64,000 bases of DNA from Platanthera guangdongensis (taxonomy: Eukaryota; Streptophyta; Magnoliopsida; Asparagales; Orchidaceae): assembly GCA_039583875.1 (NCBI GenBank), contig CM077155.1, forward strand, positions 8,358,043 through 8,422,042, in the 5' to 3' direction. The notes under the pieces are model-generated. The model worked only from the letters and a program-made list of their open reading frames with translations. It ran no database searches and was not told where the DNA came from. The position numbers were made by a program, and so were the translations under genes. Below, piece after piece: positions 24,110-35,650 of this stretch. Position 1 is the first letter of the stretch. Each line of letters starts with the position of its first letter.

Positions 24110-25622
24110 GTTTGAAGAAGTCAATATAGATTTATTTTGGATAGGGGCTATGTAGGAAGAATTGAATCAGTTCAAGAGATGTAATATCTTGAAGCTGGTT
24201 CCCAGACCAGATGACTGTAACATCATAGGAACCAGTGGATCTATAGGAACAAACTGAATGAGAATGATGTTATATTCAGAAACAAGGCTAGACTGGTTGC
24301 AACAGGCTATAAATAATAAGAGGGTATAAATTTTGAACAAACTTTTGCACCAGTGGCTTGATTGGAAGCTATTAGGCTCTTCTTGGCATATGTAGCCTAT
24401 AAAGGATTCAAGGTTTAACAAATGGATGTGAAGTCAGCCTTCCTTAATGGTAACCTCAAAGAAAGGGTTTATATTGAGCAACCCTCATGTTTTATTGACT
24501 CTACTCATCCTAATCATGTTTATCTTTTATTAAGAGCTCTTTATGGGTTAAAATAAGCCCCAAGGGCATGGTATGCGATTGTATAAATTGCTTCTGGAGA
24601 ATAAATTCTCAAGAGGGAAAATAGACAAAACACTATTCTTAAGGGAAGTCAAAGGCAAGACCATTTTTGTACAAATATATGTAGATGACATTATATTTGG
24701 TTCTACTGATGAGTCACTTTGTACTAAGTTTGCCAAACATATGCAAGATAAGTTTGAGATGAGTATTTTGAGTGAACTCAGGTTTTTCTCGGGTCTCCAA
24801 GTTAAGAAAACTATAGATGAACTTTTCATTAATCAGTCTAAGTTCACGAAGGAGTTAATCAAGAAGTATGACATGGAAACAATCACTGCCATGATAACTC
24901 CTATGAGGACTATTATGTCTTTAGACAAGGACGGTGTTGGTAAGCTAGTGGATATCATCTTGTATAGGGGCATAGTTGGATCACTGCTCTATCTAATAGC
25001 CAGTAGACCAGACATAATGTATGCTACTTATGTCTGTGCTAGGTATCAAGCTTGCCCTAAGGAGTCTCAATATACATCAGTCAAAAAAATATTGAGATAT
25101 CTAAATGGCACACCCAATCTTGGCCTATGGTATCCCACAAATAGTGATTTTGAACTAACAGGCTTTCCAGATGCTGATTATGCAGGTTGTAAAGAAGACA
25201 AGAAAAGCACTTTAGGTTCATGTCAGTTCTTTGGAAGAAGGCTGGTGCCATGGATCAATAAAAAGCAAACAAGTGTAGCAATATCCACTGCTGAATCTTA
25301 GTACATTTCAGCTGGAAGTTACTGTGCATAATTGCTTTGCATTCTGCATCAATTACAAGATTACAACATTCAGCTAAGTAAAATTTCATTATATTGTGAT
25401 TCTACTACCGCTATTTCAATTGCAAACAATCATGTGTCACATAGTAGAACTAAACATATTGAGATTAGATATCACTTTATTAGGGAGCATGTAGAAAATG
25501 AAGACATAAATATAGAATTTGTTCCTATAAATAAACAAATTGCTGATATTTTCACTAAGCCCATAGATGAAGAGAAATTTAACTTCTTTAAGTTGGAACT
25601 TGACATGTCGAATCTTGAATAA
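24110..25622 (+). pseudogene. RT and RNase H region of copy 1
   Basis: RT segments with stops at 24420, 24553 and elsewhere: [20 protein letters not shown] near 24418, then [12 protein letters not shown] at 24676 (the catalytic YVDD is intact). The RNase H part at 24960-25622 has [22 protein letters not shown] and TKHIEIRYHFIREH. The C-terminus (ADIFTKPIDEEKFNFFK) ends at a TAA at 25620. The last two blocks are long open frames, but the set as a whole is disabled. Confidence 0.85.
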
Positions 25623-25640
25623 TTTATGCATACATAAAAA

Positions 25641-27118
25641 CTGATAAAATAAGAATAAAATATATTAGTCAGTAATTAATTTTACTTACCTAAATATCAA
25701 GAATAGACCTCAAAAGTATGTGACATATATACTACAAAAGCATTTTCAAGATTTCCTTCATTCAATATGGCATGGGTAAGGTTTTATTTATGTTTTGCAT
25801 TGAAACAAGTCTCAAAAAATTATCTGCCTTCCATCCAGTCTTCTTAGTTTTTCCTCTCCTTTGGTGGTATATTACTGCTTATCAGCTGCTATAGTAAATA
25901 ATAAATACTATCATAATAGGTTGTAAACCAGTGTAAGCTTCTTTCAGGACCATACTTAGGAGGATTTACTTTAAATATTTTTAAAACATATCTGATTCTT
26001 CAACATTGTTTAGTAATAACCCATTTGCTAACCTGAAAAGTTGGGATATAACTTTAAATTTTTTTTAAAACATATCTGATGCTTCAACATGGTTTGTTCA
26101 GTTTAGTTGAAGTGTCCTTTCAGGGTCTTGATACTTTCATTTGTCCTTAATTCATTTGTTCAGTTTGTATTTCTCTACTTTTTCTTATGTTTAGTCCTGA
26201 ACAATTTTGTAGAAGTTGAACAATTAACTACCCATAATATGCTTCTTCATATATTTATCTCAATGTTAATAGTGAACTTTCCCAAAGGTGGTGACATGAG
26301 ACATGGATTGCCATCCATATACGTGCTCTCCACTTCCACAATCCTTCTCAGGTTAGGAGAGTTTTTGGGTGATCCATAGAGCAATTTTCTATTTTATTAT
26401 CATAGTGGAGTTTTTTATTTTGCTATCAATCAATATGCCTCCGTATATCATAACATTTTTCAAAATCATTTTCAAATCCCAAGTACTTGAACTTTGTTTG
26501 AAGGAAACAAAACAAGTTGAGAAGGAAATGCAAACAAAAATAGAAAAAAATTAATTGAAATTGGTTATCGCTCCAATTATTTTATCATAATTTTGTGATT
26601 GGTTGTAAAAATAATGCGAGCATGGTGAGCATTGAGGAGGTGAAGAAATTACCCGCTCCACAAGAAGGGATGAAAGGCCCGGTGGAGGTCGATTTGACGA
26701 TGACGACGACATATTTGGAGGCATTGGACGATTTGGGCGGGAGTGGCAATGGATGTAGTTTTGGCCGTAGAGGAGGTGGGTTTGGTGGCGAAGTAGTTTT
26801 GGTCGTTGAGGTGGTGGACGATTTGGGTGTGCTAAAATCCATGAGTTTTTAAGGTCCACCCAATCATATTATTCTAAAATCAGATTTCTAAACCGAATTC
26901 TCCGATGGATAAAATATGGACAATGATCAAACACTTGAACTGCATCTGTTTAAATATCATATCTTTGTAAAAAAAGATTGGTGCTATTGTCAGTATTTGA
27001 TGACAAAAACAGTAGAGTTATTTAACTTTCGTTTTATGATAAAAAAAGAAGAGATACGTGTCTGATTTATTTGATACAATATTTCTAATGATTAAATTAT
27101 TTTATTGCAGGTTATATC
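25641..27118. other. AT-rich intergenic stretch with a short direct repeat
   Basis: No gene or LTR was recognised. A direct repeat of about 45 bp (core AAAACATATCTGAT and CTTCAACAT) occurs at 25983-26010 and 26066-26092. The right end is the target of the outer copia element; its last five bases ATATC (27114-27118) recur at 57079-57083, so before insertion this sequence ran directly into that at 57084. Confidence 0.6.
26585..26842 (-). CDS. Uncharacterised 85-codon frame, Ser/Thr/Pro-rich
   Basis: The minus strand encodes a Met-initiated frame with a Ser/Thr- and Pro-rich N-terminus (STTSTTKTTSPPNPPP) and a more hydrophobic C-terminus. The plus strand is also open over the same bases (26595-26852, Gly-rich), so the local GC-rich composition may explain both. 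No family was recognised. It is the only candidate host coding sequence between the two copia blocks, and it may not be a gene. Confidence 0.15.
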   Translation of the reverse strand: MDFSTPKSSTTSTTKTTSPPNPPPLRPKLHPLPLPPKSSNASKYVVVIVKSTSTGPFIPSCGAGNFFTSSMLTMLALFLQPITKL

Positions 27119-28969
27119 TGTTGAAATTGTTGAAGTGAAAGTGGGTGACTTGGGCGGACTGGGCGGTCTCTCCTGGCGGCTTGTGGTTAGAGGTTGGTGG
27201 TCAGACCGGGCGGTCTGAGCGGACAGAGCTGGCGACTTGCTATGTCGGCCAGTGTTCTGCGACTTGATCCCAGGTTTATTTCAGGCGGATAGGATGGTTA
27301 TCCGCTTGTCGTCGGATTGAGCAGCTGGCTCTGGAGTTTGCCGGTCTTGTGCGGACTGGTGTTGTATCCGCTGGTGGTGTGTTCACACCAGGGATGTCTG
27401 GTGGTGTGGACTTGGTCTGACTTTGGACCAAGTTCAGGTCGGCATAAGTCAGGAGGTTGCACGGCCTGCGTGAATTGGGATCTTCATCCGCCTAGCTCAG
27501 CAGCTGCTGCCTTGTGCGACTAGTCCGCGAGCTCGCTCTTTGCGATCTGGAGCCTTGTCCGCATGTGGGCGATCTGGGGTGGTTCTCGCTGAGTCTGCAT
27601 GATTGGTGTTCGTTTGGATGAGCTCAGCACTCTTGGCTAAGTCATCGCATGCTGATGTGTATCCGCAGCCTTTACGGATACACTTGTTGGTTGGCAGCTT
27701 AGTGGTTGGCGGCTTGGCTGAGGTTCTTACTGTGATGGTGCGACCTCAGCGAGCTTGCTCTGGTCTTGTCACAACAGACGTTCTTGTATTCGCAGCTTGG
27801 CGAATACACTTGGTGCTCGCCGCGAGTTTGGGCGGTTATCCTATCGACTAGGGCGGTGATCACACCCCTCTCCGCGGCTATAAATAGCCCCTCCTGTAAC
27901 GGCCCCCCAGCCCACGCTCGCAAGGACGGCCGCCGGCACCCCCAGCACCACGCTCAAAAGGATTCAGCCTAACCAGGTCTGCAGACCACGCACCCCAACC
28001 CCTCTCCATCCACATGCGGGTTGTTGAGGCCGGGGATCGAACCCAAGACCTCCTTGATAAGGAGTTTTCAAACCACTCCTCATCACCAACTGAGCTGCAG
28101 ATTAGTTGGTGATGAGGAGTGGTTTGAAAACTCCTTATCAAGGAGGTCTCAGGTTCGATCACAGGCATCAACAACAAGCCTGTGGATGGAGAGGGGTTGA
28201 GGTGCATGGTCTGCAGACCTGGTTAGGCTGAACCCTTTCGAGCGTTGCGCTGGGGGTGCCGGCGGCCGTCCCTTCGAGTCGTGGACTGGAGAGGTCGTTA
28301 CACCTCCCGCCCTGTAACATCATAGCACCGAGTGAACAGTAAGTGAACTCGTAGGAAGTTGCTACAATTAGGGTTTTCTATCCGCGCGGTTTGAAGAGGT
28401 TTTATCAGTTTGTGTTGTGCAGGTTGTGCGGATAGCACTAAGGAGCCATGAATTTTATTCTGACTGTATGCGGACTATGCGAGTAACTGCCAGTGGTTTT
28501 CATCAGGTCGCGTCTTGCGACTAAGCGGTTCTCTTCTGCATCTTCTTTCATGTTCAATAAGATGCCCGCCACTAGGCGGCCTGTTCATTTCGGTGGCAGC
28601 AGTCCACATGTTCGCGGTCAGGCGGCCTGCAGTTTAGTGTTTAGAGTTCTGCAACACTGGAATAACGGGTTGTCTGCGGGACTTGTTTCGTTCTTGCGAT
28701 CAGGCAGCTTTAGCGGACTCATTTAGTGGTTAGCAACAGAGCCGGCGGTTCTGCTTTAATGTCGCAGGTTTGATCTTTTGAGTTGTAATTTTTTTTGCTT
28801 TGTATACATTGGCAATCATGTCTTGTCATGTATGCCTTGCTATGTACAGAATTTTTTTTAATAGTACAAGATTCCTACTCTCCTTAGTTGGTTGTTTGGT
28901 TGCTTGGGCTTGTTATGGTTGAGTGTCCCTGCGCCTGGTGTCGCATTTTCGCATTCACAAATTTTTTCA
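27119..28969 (+). repeat. 5' LTR of the outer copia element
   Basis: 1851 bp, of which 413 bp are a foldback insertion plus its duplication. Upstream of TATAAATAG (27879-27887) are hairpin-forming pairs such as TGTATCCG...CGGATACA (27658-27683) and TATTCGC...GCGAATA (27787-27806), and many GCGGA motifs. The LTR ends TTTTTTCA at 28969 and is followed by TGGTATCATAG at 28970, a slightly altered initiator tRNA-Met primer site. Confidence 0.9.
27895..28302. mobile_element. 408-bp foldback element with tRNA-like promoter boxes
   Basis: Both arms of about 195-200 bp are near-perfect reverse complements around a short centre at 28103-28114. The termini are TGTAAC and GTTACA, flanked by CCTCC at 27890-27894 and 28303-28307. 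The 3' LTR of the host element lacks the insertion (around 56395-56402), showing it arrived after the copia element. On the minus strand the left arm reads AGCTCAGTTGGTGATGAG (box A-like) and, about 40 bp on, GGTTCGATCCC (box B), as in tRNA-derived SINE heads. It may be two SINE-like units fused head to head. Confidence 0.75.
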
Positions 28970-29132
28970 TGGTATCATAGGGATAAGAGGCTGAGAAGTG
29001 ATCAATCAGTTGCTGTTTGTTTGGCTTCTGAGAGTTTAAGTAACCAAAGGTTTTGCAATTGAAGGAGGTTATGCAAGAGGTTTAAGAATTGAACTCCTTA
29101 CATCGACTAACTACAAGAAGTGAAAGTCGTGT

Positions 29133-29971
29133 ATGCAGAGTTATCTGTTGGGAAAAAACCTTTGGGAAGTCCTCGGAGGTGATGAAAAGCAGGAAGTTAC
29201 TGCTGCTACAGGTGCTGGTGCTGATGCGGTGAAAGCTTGGAGGAAGACTAATGCTAAAGATGAGTTTGTTCTCAAGCGGGCTGTTTCAACAGAACTCTTT
29301 AACCACATCATTAGATGTGGGTCTGCTGCGGATATTTAGACCTCCCTTGATGGGTTGTTCAACAGAAAGAATGTAGCCCGACTACAGTTTCTGGAGAATG
29401 AGTTGGCAAGGGCCACTCAAGGTGATCTGCCCATTTCAACTTTTTTTCTTGAAAATGAAGAACCTGTGCGCTGAGATTTAAGCACTGGACCCTGATGAGC
29501 CTATTTTTGAGGCAAAGCTAAAGAGACACATAATTTATGGCTTGTGGAAGGAATATGTAGCCTTCGTCACTTTAGTTCAAGGATGGGCCACTCAGCCATC
29601 CTTGCTGGAACTGGAGAACTTGCTGGCTTCGCGCGGTAGTTTGGCAAGGCATATGGCTGGAATCACCATCTCTGAAGGAGGCAGTGAGTCACTGTTTTCA
29701 GGGAAGAACAAGAAGTGGGAGAAGAAGAAGTCTGATGCTGGTGAGGGACCTTTTACTTCATATTAGTAAGAGGAGAGTGTTGCTCCTAAACGAGATTGGA
29801 AGAAGAAGAAGGAGTAGCTTAAATGCTACAGATACAACCAGCCAGGACACTTCAGGAGAGACTACAAGGTCAAGTTACAGCCTGGGTATGTTGCATACAA
29901 GGAAGAAGCTAATTCCAGTGCTGAGGAAGCTGGATGGGGAGGAGCATTCATGACGGGCACATGTGTCTGGG
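29133..29971 (+). pseudogene. gag pseudogene of the outer copia element
   Basis: Copia-type capsid protein: YLLGKNLWEVLGG at the start, the helical NRKNVARLQFLENELARATQG region near 29360, and LLELENLLASRGSL near 29605. Stops or frame changes occur at 29337, near 29440 and at 29764. A zinc knuckle is recognisable near 29820 as CYRYNQPGHFRRDY, with two Cys positions replaced by Tyr. The frame is then cut by the chromovirus at 29977 and resumes in protease at 52854. Confidence 0.8.
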
Positions 29972-29976
29972 CCTTA

Positions 29977-32463
29977 TGTAACACCCCAAAAATTTGAAAT
30001 AAGGACGAGCAGCGTTGATAGCTAAGATTGGGTCTTGGTAAGGGTCACACGGCCTAGGACATGGGCGTGTCCATGGCCGTGTCGTGCCGGGTTCATCGAG
30101 AGCCCGGGAAATCGACGATTTTCGCTCGACGATGTGTCGAGACAGGTAACAGGTCCTAGGACACGGGCGTGTCCAAGGACGTGTCGTGCCGGGTTCGTCG
30201 AGAGCCCGGGTGGTCGACAAACTGCGCTCGACGATGTGTCAAGACCGTGAACACGGCCTGGTACACGGGCGTGTCCAAGGCCGTGTCGAGCGTGTTCGAC
30301 GAATTTTTTCTGCGAAGTCGACAAAGAGGCAGTCGACGATAGTCGAGACTTTGAACACGACCTGAGACACGGGCGTGTCCCGGGCCGTATCCTTCTCGGG
30401 TTGTGAGCCGGGAGGTGTAAGGGGATTGAACACGGCCTGGAGCCCAGGCGTGTTCGAGTTGGACACGACCGTGTAAAATGTTACACGGGAGTGTCAGGTA
30501 CCCTTGTCCTTCTCGGGTTGTGTTTGGACCCGTGTCGATGGAGGAACACACCCAGGCACACGGGCGTGTACTGCATGACACGGGCATGTCAGCTCTGACA
30601 CGAGCGTGTTCAAAGTCCATGTCCTGCTTTGGGTGCGACGGTTTCGGCGTCGATTGGGGAACACGGCCTTGGACACGGGCGTGTCACAAGCCGTGTTCGG
30701 CCCAGGTGTTTTGATTTTCAGTTCAGATCGTGGTCGTTCATCTCCTTCTTTGGGGATCTGATGGTCCAGGGTTGCCCTTGCTGAGTTAAGTCCGGGAATA
30801 CGGTATAGAAACCCTCATTCTTCTTCAAACACTCTCTTTCTAAGATCTAGAGAGAAGAGAGAGCAAGAAAGAAGGTGAAGGAGAGATCCGACTGCCGGAG
30901 AAGCTTCGGTGCTCCAAATCATGAGCCGAGTCCAGATCCGTGGAGGCTAGACCGTTGCGAAGGTTTTCATCTGGCTAAGTTGTCATGGCTAGGAAGAGAG
31001 GTCAGAAGATAACGACACTTCTCCTCTTGGTTTTAGGATGCATGTTTAGCATCTTTTACTTTCTAATTTTTGGGCACCAAACTCTCAAATGAGAGGGGTT
31101 TGGGTCGCCAAGGTTCAAGAGGAACCTCCGGGTCGATTGAGTCCATCCCTGACATGTTTTTGCATTAGAGATCCGCTCTGTTAGTGGATTAGGCATGGTG
31201 GGTGAAGCCGTTGTCACGACCGTTAGTCCGACTCGGTGATGTTGCATACGAGCTTTAAGGATTCGTAGAGATCCGTTGCGGTAAGATGTCATTTGTGATG
31301 TTTGTGATATTTTCCTCTTCTCTCGAGTGAGTACGTGTAGTCGGAACCGGACAAGGTTAGCTCCTCAATGACGGTAGATGGTTTCCTTGGTGGACAAGGT
31401 TAGCTCCGCATTGGCGGTAGATGGTTTCCTTGGTGCGCGGGGACGTTGCAGTACGAATGAGGGATTAGGGTGGGAATGGTTTTTGGATTGTAATGTGCTA
31501 AGGCGTGCCTTTGTCTCCGTGGTCGGCTGGCTATCCCGTGACGTGCAGGTCATGTGTGGAGAGTGTCCCGACGAGACTAGTCCCCTTCTATGAGACTAAC
31601 GAGAATGCCAAGCATGGGGCAAGCCCGGGCAATGTGGCCATGAACGGGTGGGGTCCAGCAAGGCTTCTTAGAATCAGTCAGTGTGTTAGACGGAATCCTG
31701 ACATGAGAAGTCAGAGCTTGTAGGCAAGCCCGGGTCTAAGATCATGAGCGGGTGGGGCCTTGACAAGAGTTCTGTGTGGCGGCTTGCATGTCGTTGGGGG
31801 AATTGCAGTGCCCCATTTGTTTGCAGCTTAATGCCAATGGGGAAATGATGAGTACCTAGATAATGTGATGATGTGCTAGATGCATATGCGATAGGGTGCC
31901 TTGGGTGAAGCCCAGGTTTTGCATTCATGCTGCATAGTAGGCCCCTTTTCTTTATATGCTCAATAGTAGAGAACGTGCATGTTGGGTGGGGCCAAGAGGA
32001 GATGTGTTTGTTACACAGTTTGAGGTCAGACTTTGCTGACCCACGTTACAACCAAATTTTACAGGGCAAGGGTCGCAAGCAGGAGCTAGCTCGCCGGCCA
32101 GAAAGGCCTAAGCCTCATGAAGTGTTATCATCCTTGCAATGGCTTTACTTTTGGGTTTTTGTATGTTTGATGTTGTTGACTTCCGGCTTGCATGCCGAGG
32201 TAGCTTAGGTGTGCCTATGCACTTTGATGTTTACGTATTGTTGGAGATTTGGACTCTCTTTTGTTGTAAGGCCATAAGGCCGTTTCAAGACTCTTATGGA
32301 TATGGATAACTTCTAGTCTTGGTTGATGTTTCCACTGTGTTTTGTTTATGAGTTTTGAGTTTGGGTAGTTATATCATCTTATAATACTAAAGTTGTGGCG
32401 TCTGTATGTTGTGGGGCCCCGACCGGACCCATATTATACGGTCATTACAGGAGAGGTGTTACA
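29977..32463 (+). repeat. 5' LTR of the chromovirus (2487 bp)
   Basis: Opens with an array (30048-30710) of ACACGGGCGTGTCC and near-palindromic GGCCGTGT motifs, plus GTGTCGAGAC at 30134-30143. A TATA-like GGTATAGAAA lies near 30799, where the 3' LTR has TATAAAAA. The LTR ends GTGTTACA at 32463, and TTTGGTATCGGGAGG at 32465-32479 is the primer site. It is about 100 bp shorter than the 3' LTR because of a deletion near 31985. Confidence 0.9.
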
Positions 32464-32681
32464 ATTTGGTATCGGGAGGTTAAATTAAAGGTCGGTGCGT
32501 ATAGAAGTTATCCACATAAGAGTAATGCGGGACCGTGAGCGTCCTTATGCTTGAGTCTTGTGATTAGAGACCGATTCCTTGTTTTCTTGCTTTTCTTAAG
32601 AGTGCAAGCAACAAGGCGGGTACGTCAAGGCCAAGAGAAGAGCTTTCAGCGAGCAGCGCCACTGCTCACGGTCCTTTAGGC

Positions 32682-33762
32682 ATGGGTGTAAACCTAGCCA
32701 ACTTCTATCGCATGCTAGCAGAAGCAATGGTGGCAACCCAAGCTGCAGCGACAGCTCAGGTAGCAACCCCTGCTATACCAAATACGACGACGGCCATGCC
32801 GGGCGGAGAAGCCAGGAGAGTAGAGCCTTTGGTAGAAAGGGTGGGTGTCGGGCATAGAGACCGGCAGATGAAGTATTTTCTGAGCTTCCATCCCCCGACA
32901 TTCAAAGGAGTCGGTACACCGACCGATGTAGAGGATTGGTGGGCACGGATGCAAGAGCTTCTGAGGGCGACTGAGACGCCAGAGGAGAAGAAATCTAAGT
33001 TTGCAGCCTTCATGTTGGAGGGAGATGCAAAGTTATGGTGGGTGAGCCCTAGCGGCTGCAAATTTCCTGGACGCACCCCATCCATGGAAGAATTTGGGGA
33101 TGCTTTCCTAAAAAAGTACATACCTGTTTCAACAAGGTTGGCCCTTCAGAGGCAATTTCTGCACTTGATGCAGCGAAATAAGACGGTGGATGAGTATGTT
33201 CAGGAGTTCACTCATTTGGGTCGTTACGCGGGGACGACCATGGCGGACGATGAGGAGAGGGATAACCTATTCTACCAGGGGCTGAGGGAGAATCTAAGGC
33301 AACCCCTCATTGCCATGAAGAGAGCCGGTTTCAATGAGTTGGTTGAGGCGGCCAGGATGTTGGAGAGTGATTTAGAGCGAAGCCAACGTCGCAAGGGTTT
33401 TGCGTCGAAGCAAGGAGAGGGGAAGCTTTCTCAATCCCAAGGATAGTCGGAAGGGAATAGATGGAGGAGGAAGCCTCACCTGAACAAGTCCGGTGAGAAA
33501 AGTAAGTGGACTTCCAGAGGGTCTCACTCTAAGGGGCCACTGATGTGCTTCAACTGTGGTAAGGTGGGGCATATTGCTCGTTTTTGTAACCAAGGAGGTG
33601 CGGAGTAGGAGGAAAGGCAGGAGCAAACTGTGCGCTCCGGCCCCAGTGCCGGAGAGAAAGGGAAGATGGCGGAGTCTAGCGCTTCTCTGTTCCAACCAGT
33701 GCAACCAAGGGCCTACAATCTTGGACAGCAGGAAGCGATTCACAAACCCGATGTGGTGACAG
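32682..33762 (+). pseudogene. gag of the chromovirus, two premature stops
   Basis: Met at 32682. The retrotransposon gag domain runs from about residue 65 (FLSFHPPTFKG) through WWARMQELL, GDAKLWW, FLKKYIP, FLHLMQRNKTVDEYVQEF and NLFYQGLRENL to the basic tail near residue 250. TAG at 33444 and TAG at 33606 interrupt the same frame, and a zinc knuckle CFNCGKVGHIARFC lies between them (near 33547). The frame then runs to a possible splice donor at 33763. If unspliced it ends at a TAG at 33813-33815 after an unrelated tail. Without the two stops this would be a normal chromoviral Gag. Confidence 0.85.
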
Positions 33763-33833
33763 GTATGAGAAAGTTTAAGTTTAACCTTGTGCTTCATGCT
33801 TTTAGACCATTATGATTAATGTCTATGTTTTAG
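33763..33833 (+). other. Candidate 71-nt GT-AG intron at the gag-protease junction
   Basis: The segment begins GTATGAG after ACAG, contains TGATTAAT as a possible branch site, and ends GTTTTAG. Removing it joins VVTG of the gag frame to FVLVAG and the protease motif LFDTGASH in phase. This gives the spacing normally seen between VTG and the protease triad in chromoviruses. Left in place, it causes a frame change and a stop at 33813. The sequence and phase are direct observations; splicing itself is inferred. Confidence 0.6.
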
Positions 33834-35650
33834 GCTTTGTGTTAGTCGCCGGATACCCCGCTAGGGTGTTGTTTGATACGGGAGCGTCACACTCCTTTCT
33901 TGCGGAAAGCTTCATCCGGAGTATTGGAGTTGAATCGTTTTTGGTGGACGCGGAGCTGAATGTGCGCATGCCCAATGGGTCATTCATGACCACCGGGAAG
34001 AAAGGGCGCATTTGTTGGGAGCTAGGCGGAGTTGACTTCGTGTTGATAGCAGCGGTCCTACTGTTAGTCGAGTTTGATGTGATTTTGGGAATGGACTGGC
34101 TAGCGGAGCAGCGTGCCAGTATTGATTGCCTATCCAAGGTGGTGACCCTGAGAAGCGAAGGGCAGACAGAGGTCAATTTTGAGGGCCTTAATGGAGTGAC
34201 CTGTTCTCTGATTTCGGCCTTGCAGTTGGCGTGGGCAGTTAATCAGGGTGGAGTAGCACTTGTAGAGTTATTGGAGGTTCGACTTTCCAGGTTATCACTT
34301 GGGGAAGTGCCAGTGGTGGCAGAGTTCGAGGATGTGTTTCCTGAAGATGTTCCTGGGGCAGCTCCTCGGCGGGAGATCGATTTCTCAATTGAGTTGGTAC
34401 CAGAGGCACGACCGGTATCACGTTCTACGTTTAGGATGGCACCCAAAGAGTTAGCTGAGCTCAAGGTACAGTTGCAGAAACTGTTAGAGCAGGGGTATAT
34501 CAGACCCAGTTCTTCACCGTAGAGCGCGCCGGTGTTGTTCGTAAAGAAGAAAGACGGTAGTATGCGGCTGTGCATAGACTACCGAGAGTTGAATAAACTG
34601 ACTGTCAAGAATAAGTATCTGATTCCTCGGATTGACGACCTGTTTGACTAGCTGGTGGGGTCGGTGGTGTATTCAAAGTTGGACTTAAAGTCAGGATATT
34701 ATCAGTTGTGAATTCGAGATGAGGACATACTGAAAACAACATTTGGTACGAGGTATGTCACTTTGAGTTCTCGGTGATGTCGTTCGGGCTAACGAACGCA
34801 CCATCCGTAATCATGCCTTTGATGAATCGAGTGTTTCAGAAATACTTGAACTCTTTTGTAGTTGTCTTTATTGATGACATCTTGGTATATTCCAAATTGG
34901 AGGTGGAGCATGAGACTCACTTGAGGGTAGTCTTGCAAGTGTTGAGGGAGAACCAGCTTTATGCAAAGTTCTCGAAGTGCAAGTTCTGGCTCGAGAAGGT
35001 GGCATTTTTAGGCCATGTGATTAGTGTGGATGAGGTGACAGTAGATCCAACAAAAGTGGAGGCCATCAGAGATTGGTCGGGTTTGAGAACCGTGGCGGAA
35101 GTCCAAAGCTTTCTTGGACTAGCCGGGTACTATAGAAGATTCATGGAAAACGTTTCGCGGATAGCTCTACCCCTCACATCAATAACTTGTAAGGATCAGA
35201 AGTTTGTGTGGACTCAGGAGTGTAGTCAGGCATTTGTGACATTGAAGGAAAGACTGATGACGACTCCAATCCTAAGTCTACCGATGGGGACCAAAGGATT
35301 TCAAATCTACAGTGACGCATCAGGATGCGGTTTGGGTTGCGTTTTGGTGCAACATGGCAGTGTAATAGCCTTTGGGTCTAGGCAATTGAAGCCTCACGAG
35401 AGAAATTACCCCGTTCATGACTTGGAGTTGGCGGCGGTAATTTTCGCGTTGAAATTGTGGCGGCACTATGTGTATGGTGCGAAGGTGGAGATCTTCACAG
35501 ATCATAAAAGCCTGAAGTAACTCCTAGATCAGAAGGACTTGAATATGCGGCAGTGCATGTGGGTCGAGTTCCTTGGAGACTACGAGGTGGCGATTCAGTA
35601 TACGCCAGGCAAGGCTAATGTGGTGGCAGATGTCTTGAGTAGAAAATACT
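33834..35650 (+). pseudogene. Protease, RT and RNase H of the chromovirus
   Basis: Protease: LFDTGASHSF near 33870 with an intact triad, and VILGMDWL near 34078. [26 protein letters not shown] after a TAG at 34520, further TAG near 34649 and TGA near 34709, then a one-base deletion near 34757 shifts the frame. MSFGLTNAP and [10 protein letters not shown] (catalytic DD) follow from 34774. RNase [12 protein letters not shown] near 35310, [12 protein letters not shown] and FTDHKSLK, with a stop at 35518. Connection domain IQYTPGKANVVADVLSRK ends near 35650. Confidence 0.85.

Larger units (their letters stand above)
18292..25640 (+). mobile_element. SIRE-like Ty1/copia element, copy 1, 3'-truncated
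   Basis: Order LTR, primer site, gag, protease, integrase, RT, RNase H is that of Ty1/copia. LTR start, primer site, double-zinc-knuckle gag and pol all match the 13 kb element at 36529-49499. The LTR begins TATTGGGTACATT, against TGTTGGGTACATT there, so the first dinucleotide is mutated. No accessory frame and no 3' LTR follow RNase H, and the left flank GCACC is not seen again after 25622, so the 3' part was lost. Many stops make it inactive and older than the other copy. Confidence 0.85.

Noticed and set aside
25641..26560. 3' LTR of SIRE-like copy 1
   Set aside because: No TGTTGGGTACATT start, palindrome array or TTTCA end is present; the element is 3'-truncated.
27990..28170. Functional tRNA gene
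   Set aside because: Box A- and box B-like sequences exist in both arms, but no acceptor stem or proper anticodon loop could be formed; it fits a tRNA-derived repeat.
30022..30714. Arg/Pro/Thr-rich frames in the chromovirus LTRs (also 50190-50963)
   Set aside because: They arise from the ACACGGGCGTGT repeat and from GC-rich LTR sequence, overlap on both strands and lie in non-coding U3.
31378..32208. Host genes within LTR frames (also 51650-52593)
   Set aside because: The same frames appear in both chromovirus LTRs, change with the few substitutions between them, and lie downstream of the LTR TATA box in R/U5-type sequence.
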